From Chloroflexota bacterium (lineage in GTDB: Bacteria; Chloroflexota; Dehalococcoidia; JAUQQI01), in assembly GCA_030549955.1 (NCBI GenBank), contig JAUQQI010000233.1, forward strand, positions 1 through 5,700: a stretch of 5,700 nt of DNA, in the 5' to 3' direction. Of the stretch, positions 1 to 5,700 are shown in pieces. The notes beneath the pieces are model-generated. The model was given only the letters and a program-made list of their open reading frames with translations. It was not told where the DNA came from and did no database searches. Positions within the stretch are counted from its first letter, which is position 1. Every line of letters begins with the position of its first letter. The position numbers were made by a program, and so were the translations under genes.

Positions 1-1
1 G

Positions 2-271
2 GATGTCGTCACCCTCTCGGTCGGCATGGAGCCGAGCGAAGGAACCCGCCGCATCGCACGGGTCCTTGGCCTCAAGCAGAACCGGTATGGCTTTATCGAG
101 GTGCCCCCGGAAAACCTGGACCCGGTGGCCACCTCAGTGCCGGGGATTTTCGTGGCGGGCGCCGCGGCCGGGCCGAAAGACCTTGACGACAGCCTCGGCA
201 TGGCCGGCACCGCCGCCGCCCGGGCGGTCAGCCTCATTCGGAAACTCTCCCGGTCAGGCCTTGCCAGATAA
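2..271 (+). CDS. hdrA: HdrA-like FAD-dependent oxidoreductase, C-terminal fragment (5' end outside window)
   Basis: Frame 2 is open from the left edge to a TAA at 269-271 and encodes the last 89 residues of a larger protein. The fragment shows the end of an HdrA/QmoA-type FAD domain: a strand ending LSVGMEPS, a GFIEV segment, LDPVATSVPGIFVAGAAAG followed by GPKDLDDSL, and a final helix rich in Ala. In the HdrA family the VPGI(F/Y)VAG...GPKDI region closes over the FAD. HdrA is the flavin subunit of heterodisulfide reductase-type complexes, where it splits or merges electron pairs. The protein stops about 30 residues after GPKD, so it lacks the C-terminal ferredoxin domain of methanogen HdrA and is a short form. 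N-terminal Fe-S motifs cannot be judged. An ATG at 26 lies in this frame but is internal. The stop overlaps the next start (TAATG). Family call is firm; exact subfamily (HdrA versus QmoA-like) is open. Confidence 0.85.
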   Translation, partial: DVVTLSVGMEPSEGTRRIARVLGLKQNRYGFIEVPPENLDPVATSVPGIFVAGAAAGPKDLDDSLGMAGTAAARAVSLIRKLSRSGLAR

Positions 272-1059
272 TGATGCCGGCGGCCGGTGTTATCGACCTG
301 GAAGTCGCGAGGGAATTCGTCCAGGCCATCCACGAAAAGGCCGATGCTGCCGAACTGGTGGCCATCGGCCAGGACCTGACTAAAAAGGCTGAGCTTTTCC
401 GGCGTTCCCTTGGGCCGGAGGCCATTTTCGGCCTGGAGACGGCAGCTTGGCGGCGAATTCTCAGGACGGTCTTTGCCGGGCGGCAAAGGTGCGACAACCT
501 CCTTGCGGCAGTCGGTCTGGAGGATCTGAGCCGGGCCGTCTACCGGCTGCTCCACAGCCGGGCACCCCTTACGGAGCGTTTCGAGACCTTCTGCGGGGAG
601 CTCCTTTCGGGCCCGGCGGCTACGGTCATGGACCGGGGCCGGATTGTCGATCTGGCCGGGGAACTCCTGCACTTCGCCGACCCCGGGCAGTACTGGCTCT
701 GGACCCGTTGGCTCTGGAACCCCGAGACTCGCTCAGGCGCCCTCCCCCTGGTCATGGCCGAGGATTTCAGTCTTGACGCCGGCTCCCTGGGCGAAATTTA
801 CACCCGGGTGGGCCTTGGGACAGCCCTGCTGAGTGCCAACGCGCAGGTCATCGGGTTCGAAGGCCTGGCCCCAGCGCCCTTCCACGTGGACATGTTTCTG
901 GCAGGCGTTTATGGGGTCTACTTCTTCGCGACGATTCGGATGCGAATGAGCCGGGAGTTCACCCAGATTTTGCCGTCCTTCACCGGGGTGGTCAGGCGAT
1001 TGCTGGGTTGCTACCAGGACGAATTACTGGCGGATGGAGGTGGGACAGGTGCCGACTGA
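271..1059 (+). CDS. Uncharacterised 262-residue protein of the hdr-etf operon
   Basis: I do not recognise this family. The ORF starts at the ATG overlapping the upstream TAA (269-273, TAATG); a second ATG follows directly at 274. No strong Shine-Dalgarno is visible, so translation is probably coupled to the HdrA-like gene. The product looks soluble and largely helical. It has only three scattered cysteines (about 74, 108 and 247), no CxxC motif and no obvious nucleotide-binding loop, so it is unlikely to carry an Fe-S cluster by a standard motif. The most distinctive part is an aromatic-rich stretch at about residues 133-161 (LLHFADPGQYWLWTRWLWN, then a GALPLV segment), which looks like a conserved family core. 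Residues about 205-222 are hydrophobic and aromatic and could pack into a partner. Codon use and GC match the neighbours, and the gene sits between HdrA-like and HdrD-like genes. A subunit or assembly/adaptor role for that complex is inference. Confidence 0.85.
   Translation: MMPAAGVIDLEVAREFVQAIHEKADAAELVAIGQDLTKKAELFRRSLGPEAIFGLETAAWRRILRTVFAGRQRCDNLLAAVGLEDLSRAVYRLLHSRAPLTERFETFCGELLSGPAATVMDRGRIVDLAGELLHFADPGQYWLWTRWLWNPETRSGALPLVMAEDFSLDAGSLGEIYTRVGLGTALLSANAQVIGFEGLAPAPFHVDMFLAGVYGVYFFATIRMRMSREFTQILPSFTGVVRRLLGCYQDELLADGGGTGAD
1036..1042 (+). promoter_or_regulatory. Shine-Dalgarno GGAGGTG that selects a GTG start at 1049
   Basis: GGAGGTG lies at 1036-1042, with eight bases between GGAGG and the GTG at 1049. 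It is inside the 3' end of the upstream gene. The alternative in-frame ATG at 1034 lies in front of this site and has no purine-rich sequence upstream of it, so GTG 1049 is the better start for the HdrD-like gene. Confidence 0.65.
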
Positions 1060-2371
1060 CTGGAGCAAAAAGGTTGAGAAAGAGCGGGTTCTGGAGAAGG
1101 AGGTTGCGGTCGTTGAGGGTGTCGAGCTCCGGGGGATGTGGAACCGGATGTTCGAGCAAAGGGTAATCTGGGACTACGAGACCGGCATCCTGGACCAGAT
1201 TACCTCATTACCAGGTGGGGAATCCCTGGGCTACTGCTACCAGTGCGGAAAGTGTGTCGGCGTTTGCCCGGTAGATATTGTGGGAAATTATGGACCCAGG
1301 AAAATCTACCGCAAGGCCCAGCTCGGAACTGACCTCTTCAGCGACCCTGACCTGTGGTTGTGCACCACCTGTATGAACTGCCTGCGGGTGTGCCCCAAAG
1401 AGGTCAACATGGTCGAGATCATGCCGGCCATGCGGGCATTCGCCATAAATAGCGGTCGGCCCGTTCCGCCCGAGCTCCAAAAGGCCTTCGAGAATATTGC
1501 CCGCTACGGTAACCCCATGGGCGAGTCACCCCGCAGGCGGGCCGACTGGGTTAAAACGGCCGGGGTGCCCGTGACGGTCCTACCCCAGAGCCGGCGGCCG
1601 GTTGACGTACTTTTATACGTGGGCAGTTACCCCTCATACCATCCCCGGGGCCAGGACGCCGCCCGGGCCATGGTCCGGGTGCTGGATAGGCTGGGGGTTG
1701 ACTTCGGGATCCTCGGCCCCGAAGAAAAAGAAGACGGTGATTCGGTTCGGATGGCGGGCGAGCGGGGCCTTTTTGAGATGCTGGCCGAGGACAATATCCG
1801 AACCTTCGCCAGGTACCAGTTTGAGCGGATTGTCGTGTTTGGCCCCCACGAGTACAACGCCTTCGTCAGGGCTTATCCCAGGTTCGCCGCCGAGAATGGC
1901 TTCGACTGGTCGTATCAGGTCCTGCATTACACCCAGTTTCTGGCCAGCATGCTGGACAGGCTCCAACCCCTACTTGTCAGACCTTTGGAGTACACGGTTA
2001 CTTTTCACGACCCATGCTATTTGGGCCGCCACCATAACGAGTATGAAGCCCCCCGGCGCCTGCTCAGGGCGATTCCGGGCCTCAAAATGGTCGAGATGTT
2101 CCGGTGCCGTGAAAACGGCTACTGCTGCGGGGGCGGGGGCGGCGGCATGTGGCTGGACAGCTTCACCAGCGGCTACACCCGCCGGCGCCTCTCGGAACAG
2201 CGGGTTCTGGAGGCCATCGAGGTCGGGGCCGAGGTGCTGGCCGTTTGCTGCCCCTACGAAGTCAGCCGTTTTGAAGATGCCGTCAAATCCACCGGCAATG
2301 ATGGCCGACTGGTGGTCCGGGATATCATTGAACTCATCGCCGAGTCGATGTTTGGGGGTGACACCAAATGA
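1049..2371 (+). CDS. HdrD-like (HdrC-HdrB fusion) Fe-S oxidoreductase with a degenerate first CCG domain
   Basis: This 440-residue protein (GTG start at 1049 chosen for its GGAGG; an ATG at 1034 would add five residues) has the HdrD architecture. Residues about 63-115 hold two cubane [4Fe-4S] motifs of HdrC type: C63xxCxxCxxxC73P and C105xxCxxCxxxC115P, separated by a PRKIYRKAQLG segment. Residues about 185-300 form a first CCG domain recognisable by VGS, LFEMLAEDN and GPHEYN, but all five expected cluster cysteines are absent (Ser193, Glu228-Asp229, Gly265, Glu268). Residues about 317-415 form a second CCG domain with C323, C359-C360-G and CCPYE (C400, C401); the final Cys of the usual CPxC is Glu404. 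No membrane segment is seen, so it is probably cytoplasmic. HdrD/HdrB-type proteins move electrons between flavoproteins and disulfides or other carriers; with the HdrA-like gene upstream and etfBA downstream, an electron link between ETF and an Hdr complex is inferred. It overlaps the gene before it by 11 bases and etfB by four (ATGA). Confidence 0.9.
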   Translation: MPTDWSKKVEKERVLEKEVAVVEGVELRGMWNRMFEQRVIWDYETGILDQITSLPGGESLGYCYQCGKCVGVCPVDIVGNYGPRKIYRKAQLGTDLFSDPDLWLCTTCMNCLRVCPKEVNMVEIMPAMRAFAINSGRPVPPELQKAFENIARYGNPMGESPRRRADWVKTAGVPVTVLPQSRRPVDVLLYVGSYPSYHPRGQDAARAMVRVLDRLGVDFGILGPEEKEDGDSVRMAGERGLFEMLAEDNIRTFARYQFERIVVFGPHEYNAFVRAYPRFAAENGFDWSYQVLHYTQFLASMLDRLQPLLVRPLEYTVTFHDPCYLGRHHNEYEAPRRLLRAIPGLKMVEMFRCRENGYCCGGGGGGMWLDSFTSGYTRRRLSEQRVLEAIEVGAEVLAVCCPYEVSRFEDAVKSTGNDGRLVVRDIIELIAESMFGGDTK

Positions 2372-3147
2372 ACCTGGTTGTGGTTGTCCGGGAAGTTCCG
2401 GATATTCAAGAAGAACTGGAGGTCGCTGCCGACGGGAAAGACATTGACCGCACTTTCATTAGCTTTGTCATGAACGAATTCGACGAGCAGGCCCTCGAAG
2501 AGGCACTAGTCCTCAAAGAAGAAGGCCAGGCCGACTCGGTTCTGGTAGCAGCCCTGGATGGGGAGGGGGTGGACGATATTCTTTACACTGCCCTGGCCAA
2601 AGGGGCCGACGAGGCCGTAAAAGTTATTCACGGCCTCGAGCCGCCCATCCCAACCCGGGTCCGGGCCGCCCTCCTGGCCGCCGCCTTGAAGTCAATTCCC
2701 CACGACCTGATTTTCACCGGGGTCCAGTCAGCCGAGGACTGGGATGGGCAGCTAGCGCCATTGCTGGGCGCCGCCCTGGATTACCCCTGGGTGGAGGTGG
2801 TTACGGCGGTTCGGCTTGAGGACGGGCTGGCGGTCGTCGAAAAGGAGTTTAAAGGGGGGCTCCGGGCGGAGCTGGAGGTTCGGTTGCCCGCCGTCCTCGG
2901 AATCCAGGCCGCCACAAAACCGCCCCGCTACGCTCCGGTAAGCCGGATCCGACAGCTCATGCGAACGGCTACCCTGAAAACGGTCGAAGTTAACGAAATG
3001 TCCCCGGCACCGGCCGCTAAAATTCGGCGCCTGAGCAGGCCTGTAGCCAGCCGGTCCGCCGAGTTTATTGAAGGGAGCCTGGATGAGGTAGTGGAGGGCC
3101 TGCTCAGCGTGTTCCGGAACGCCGGGGTCCTGCGCGGGGAGGGCTAA
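2368..3147 (+). CDS. etfB: Electron transfer flavoprotein, beta subunit
   Basis: This 259-residue protein has normal EtfB length and pattern. It begins with the strand MNLVVVVREVPD, then FVMNEFDEQALEEAL (about 34-47) as in ETF beta, an ALAKGADEAV segment (about 75-84), and the nucleotide-binding loop TGVQSAEDWDGQLAP (about 117-131). The beta signature region follows at about 157-180, with VEKEFKGG, LPAVLGIQ and then KPPRY. The C-terminal arm (about 205-259) would wrap around EtfA. ETF is a soluble heterodimer that takes electrons from flavoprotein dehydrogenases such as acyl-CoA dehydrogenases. The loop reads SAEDWDGQ rather than the AIDGDTxQ common in many bacterial EtfB, so whether it holds AMP or a second, bifurcating FAD cannot be told by eye. 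The start overlaps the upstream stop as ATGA, with GGGGGTGA at 2354-2361 as ribosome-binding site. No dehydrogenase partner lies in the window, so the donor is unknown. Confidence 0.95.
   Translation: MNLVVVVREVPDIQEELEVAADGKDIDRTFISFVMNEFDEQALEEALVLKEEGQADSVLVAALDGEGVDDILYTALAKGADEAVKVIHGLEPPIPTRVRAALLAAALKSIPHDLIFTGVQSAEDWDGQLAPLLGAALDYPWVEVVTAVRLEDGLAVVEKEFKGGLRAELEVRLPAVLGIQAATKPPRYAPVSRIRQLMRTATLKTVEVNEMSPAPAAKIRRLSRPVASRSAEFIEGSLDEVVEGLLSVFRNAGVLRGEG
3136..3143 (+). promoter_or_regulatory. Shine-Dalgarno GGGGAGGG for etfA
   Basis: GGGGAGGG lies in the last codons of etfB, eight bases before the ATG at 3152. It supports that start and close co-translation of the two ETF subunits. Confidence 0.55.
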
Positions 3148-3151
3148 AGGG

Positions 3152-4123
3152 ATGGGCAACCTGGTCGTTCTGGCCGAATACCTGCGGGGCGCGGTGGCCG
3201 ACGTGACCTTTGAACTTCTCGGTAAAGCCCGGGAGCTTGGCAACCTGCTGGGCCTGTCGGTGGAAGTAGTGGTGGTGTCTGACCGGCAACCTGACGACGT
3301 CACCGGCCGGCTCGGGCCTGCCGACCGGGCCTGGCTGATCCTTCATCCGGACCTGGGCGAATTCCAACCGGAGGGTATGGCCCGGGCTCTGGCCGCTTTT
3401 CTGGGCGAGCGTCGGCCCCGGCTGGTTTTGACGAGCACCACTGCCTTCGGGATGGATGTGGCGGCGGGAATTGGCGGGCTTCTCGGGTGGCCGGTAGTAG
3501 CCTACTGCTCGGCCCTGCAGGTTGCTGACCGCACAATAATTGCCACCAGCCAGGTCTACGGGGGCAAGGTCCTGGTCGAGGTTGAAATTCCGGATGAGCC
3601 GACGGTAATAGCCGCTCTCCCCGGGTCTTTCCCGGCACCGGTGGGCCCGTCCGCGCCCGCCGCCGTGGAGATCTGGGAGCCGGCGGGGCTGCAGCCGGCC
3701 CGGCTCCGCCTCAGGCGCTGGGTCGAACCCGAGGCGGCCGATGTGGATATAACCCGGGCCGAGATTCTGGTAGTCGCCGGGCGCGGCATTAAAAGTGCCG
3801 ATAACCTGCCCCTCATCGAAGAGCTGGCCCGGGCTCTGGGTGGGGTGGTGGCCGCCTCCAGGCCGGTGGTTGACGCCGGCTGGCTGCCCCGAAACCGCCA
3901 GGTTGGCAAATCGGGCCTCACGGTACGCCCCCGTCTTTACCTGGGTCTCGGGGTGAGCGGGGCCCCCGAGCATCTTGAGGGAATGAAGGATTCGCAGCTC
4001 ATCGTCGCGATTAATACCGACCGCAAAGCGCCCATTTTCGACGTGGCCCACTACGGGGTAGTGGGCGATATCTTTGAGGTCGTTCCGGCCTTAATCGAGC
4101 GCCTCAGGCCGGAGGGGCATTAG
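3152..4123 (+). CDS. etfA: Electron transfer flavoprotein, alpha subunit
   Basis: This 323-residue protein is a standard-length ETF alpha without an added ferredoxin domain. Residues 1 to about 190 form the N-terminal ETF domain, including TSTTAFGMDVAAGIGGLLG (about 94-112) and a VYGGK segment (about 135-139). Residues about 200-320 are the FAD-binding domain: VAGRGI (208-213), ASRPVVDAGW (235-244) with Arg237, QVGKSG (250-255), GVSGAPEHLEGMKDS (267-281) with Ser269 and His274, IVAIN (284-288), APIFDVAHYG and VGDIFEVVPAL. These match the classical ETF alpha signature residues that bind FAD, so the electron-carrying flavin site looks intact. Where many family members have GRD in the N-terminal domain, this one has GMD (100-102). 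It starts four bases after etfB and forms the heterodimer with it. The next gene, a membrane Fe-S oxidoreductase, is its likely electron acceptor by context. Confidence 0.96.
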   Translation: MGNLVVLAEYLRGAVADVTFELLGKARELGNLLGLSVEVVVVSDRQPDDVTGRLGPADRAWLILHPDLGEFQPEGMARALAAFLGERRPRLVLTSTTAFGMDVAAGIGGLLGWPVVAYCSALQVADRTIIATSQVYGGKVLVEVEIPDEPTVIAALPGSFPAPVGPSAPAAVEIWEPAGLQPARLRLRRWVEPEAADVDITRAEILVVAGRGIKSADNLPLIEELARALGGVVAASRPVVDAGWLPRNRQVGKSGLTVRPRLYLGLGVSGAPEHLEGMKDSQLIVAINTDRKAPIFDVAHYGVVGDIFEVVPALIERLRPEGH

Positions 4124-4136
4124 GGGCCATCGGGGA

Positions 4137-5700
4137 ATGCTGACCGACTACGAGAAGCTCGCCTTTGGGGCCATCGCCCTGGTCTGCCTGACCCTGGCCG
4201 GCCGGGGGTTCTATCTGGTTTTCCGGGCCATCAGCCGTGGCCGGAACTGGCCTGGTTTGGGCCGGCTGATGAGGGTTTTCGTAAAGCGGGCAATTCCCGT
4301 CACCGTCTGGGTGCTGGCTCAGCGTCCGGTCTTTAAAGCCCGACCATGGGTGGGCCTGTTACACGCATTTGTCTTTTTCGCTTTCACCTTTTACACCGTG
4401 GTTAATGTCCTTGACCTGCTGGAGGGCTTCGTCGGATTCACGACCACGGGTCGCCGGGACCTGTTTCTGGTCTACAACCTCATTGCCGACCTCCTCAGCG
4501 TCGGGGCCCTGGTTGGGATGGCGGCCCTGCTCATCCGGAGGTTTGTCTTCAAGCCTTTCCGTTTCGGCCCCACCGTTCGGCTTCACCCGGCGGTCCCACC
4601 GGGCATTCCCCGGGACTCTTTAGTCGTGGGCGGCTTTATTCTTCTGCATGTCGGTTCGAGGTTTTTCGGGCAGGCCATTCGGGTTGCCGCCCACGGTTCG
4701 CCCGATTGGGGCCAGCCCCTGGCGAGCGTGCTCTCCGTCGGTATCTCCGGGCTCATACCGGCCGGCGGGCTGACGCTCCTGGAACACCTTACCTGGTGGC
4801 TGGCCCTTGGCCTCATCCTGGTTTTCCTGCCGTATTTCCCTTACAGCAAGCACATCCACCTGCTGATGGCACCCCTGAACTGGATCCTGCGGGACCCGGA
4901 CCGGCCCTTTGGGACATTGGAGCCTGCCAACCCCGATTCCGACGGCCAGGTCGGAGCCAGGGACCTGGCGGAGCTTAACTGGTACCAGCTTCTGGACGCT
5001 TATGCCTGCATAATGTGCAACCGGTGCCAGGATGTCTGCCCGGCTCACCGGGCCGGCCAGGCTTTGAGCCCGGCCGCCCTCGAGATTAACAAGCGTTACT
5101 GGCTAAATCAGCACCTTTCCGAGTTCGCCGGTCGGGGTAAGGGGGCCGACCTGCTGGCGGAGATAATCCCGGCCGAAGCCGTCTGGGCTTGCACCACCTG
5201 TGGGGCCTGCGTCGAGATATGCCCGGTTGGGAACCGGCCCATGCTTGACATTATTCAGATTCGGCGGGGGCTGGTAACCGAAGGCCAACTCGACCCAGGC
5301 CTGCAGTCTGCCCTCGAGAACCTCCAGCGGCAGGGGAACAGTTTCGGCAAGCCGAACCGGCTCCGGGCGGCATGGGTCCGACAGTTGCCGTTTGAGGTCA
5401 AAGACGCCCGCCGCGAGCCTGTCGAATACCTGTGGTTTGTTGGGGACTTTGGCAGTTTCGACCCAAGGTGCCAGGAAGTTAGCCTGCTTTTAGCCCAGCT
5501 ATTTCACCAGGCCGGGTTGGACTTCGGTCTGCTGATGGATGGTGAGCGGAATGCAGGCAACGACGTCCGTCGGGCCGGCGAAGAGGGCCTCTTCGAGTAC
5601 CTGGCCGAAAGGAATATGACAGCCCTGGCCGGCGCCCGGTTTCAGGCGGTTGTGACAGCTGACCCCCATTCCCTTAATGCCCTGCGGAATGATTACCGTC
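4137..5700 (+). CDS. Membrane-bound Fe-S oxidoreductase (NarI-like haem b domain plus CCG region), probable ETF:menaquinone oxidoreductase; 3' end outside window
   Basis: The frame from ATG 4137 is open to the right edge and gives 521 residues of an unfinished protein. It starts 13 bases after etfA, with AGGGG at 4122-4126 as a modest ribosome-binding site. Residues 1 to about 245 are a NarI/HdrE-like membrane domain with about five or six hydrophobic segments (about 8-30, 72-95, 110-133, 160-180, 216-236). His76, His171, His217, His239 and His241 are candidate haem b ligands, ending in LPYFPYSKHIHL. Two cytoplasmic-type [4Fe-4S] motifs follow: C291xxCxxCxxxC301P and C352xxCxxCxxxC362P. From about 430 a first CCG domain begins, but its cysteines are replaced (Asp437, Asn472-Ala473, Asp509, Ser512). 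The second CCG domain would lie past the edge. This layout matches EtfD/EMO-type proteins that pass electrons from ETF to menaquinone. The assignment rests on architecture and adjacency to etfBA. An HdrDE-like role towards another acceptor is the alternative. Confidence 0.88.
   Translation, partial: MLTDYEKLAFGAIALVCLTLAGRGFYLVFRAISRGRNWPGLGRLMRVFVKRAIPVTVWVLAQRPVFKARPWVGLLHAFVFFAFTFYTVVNVLDLLEGFVGFTTTGRRDLFLVYNLIADLLSVGALVGMAALLIRRFVFKPFRFGPTVRLHPAVPPGIPRDSLVVGGFILLHVGSRFFGQAIRVAAHGSPDWGQPLASVLSVGISGLIPAGGLTLLEHLTWWLALGLILVFLPYFPYSKHIHLLMAPLNWILRDPDRPFGTLEPANPDSDGQVGARDLAELNWYQLLDAYACIMCNRCQDVCPAHRAGQALSPAALEINKRYWLNQHLSEFAGRGKGADLLAEIIPAEAVWACTTCGACVEICPVGNRPMLDIIQIRRGLVTEGQLDPGLQSALENLQRQGNSFGKPNRLRAAWVRQLPFEVKDARREPVEYLWFVGDFGSFDPRCQEVSLLLAQLFHQAGLDFGLLMDGERNAGNDVRRAGEEGLFEYLAERNMTALAGARFQAVVTADPHSLNALRNDYR

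Noticed and set aside
2129..2145. G-rich run that might form a G-quadruplex
   Set aside because: It encodes the CCG motif followed by six glycines, which explains the composition fully.
1602..2447. Plus-strand open frame of 281 codons inside the HdrD-like gene
   Set aside because: It overlaps the conserved CCG region in another frame, its translation is low-complexity (Trp, Pro, Ala, Ser), and it runs across the etfB start.
2752..3303. Minus-strand open frame of 183 codons over the etfB-etfA junction
   Set aside because: No family features; both underlying genes are firmly identified on the + strand.
3784..3800. Short perfect inverted repeat (CGGCA/TGCCG, 7-base loop) considered as a terminator or operator
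   Set aside because: It lies within the FAD domain of etfA (GRGIKSADN), the stem is only five pairs, and no T-run follows.
3104..4051. Long minus-strand open frame (315 codons) antisense to etfA
   Set aside because: The product is rich in Pro, Gly and Arg with no domain pattern, and it lies opposite a clear ETF alpha gene. GC-rich codons create such shadows.
4124..4136. The 13-base gap before the membrane gene, considered as a possible promoter or terminator site
   Set aside because: It is too short and has no stem-loop; only a weak AGGGG ribosome-binding sequence at its edge is visible.

Overview
The window is GC-rich and completely filled by six genes, all on the + strand and packed head to tail: overlaps of 1-11 bases or gaps of at most 13 bases, and no room for an internal promoter or terminator. 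It reads as the middle of one operon. The first gene is cut by the left edge and the last by the right edge. The gene set (HdrA-like, HdrD-like, EtfB, EtfA, membrane Fe-S oxidoreductase) is typical of strict anaerobes that couple flavin chemistry to a quinone pool. An anaerobic Bacillota of the Desulfotomaculum/Moorella/Desulforudis kind is my best guess from the protein style and base composition. No marker gene in the window settles this.

Layout: 2-271, the C-terminal 89 residues of an HdrA-like flavoprotein. 271-1059, a 262-residue protein I do not recognise. 1049-2371, an HdrD-like soluble protein (HdrC-type double [4Fe-4S] ferredoxin fused to an HdrB-type CCG region). 2368-3147, EtfB. 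3152-4123, EtfA with a full FAD-binding C-terminal domain. 4137 to the right edge, a membrane-bound relative of the HdrD-like protein: a NarI-like haem b segment, two [4Fe-4S] motifs, then the start of a CCG region.

Likely joint role (inference): EtfAB accepts electrons from one or more flavoprotein dehydrogenases not seen here. It can pass them to two related Fe-S oxidoreductases encoded on either side of it. One is membrane-bound and probably feeds menaquinone. The other is soluble and probably works with the HdrA-like flavoprotein. This would link ETF to both the membrane and a soluble Hdr-type complex, possibly with flavin-based bifurcation or confurcation.

The most interesting observation is that both CCG proteins keep the fold signature of the first CCG domain but have lost all five of its cluster-binding cysteines. 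In the HdrD-like protein the second CCG site is also altered at its last ligand (CPYE where CPxC is expected). The unknown 262-residue protein, translationally coupled between the two Hdr genes, is the other item worth following up.
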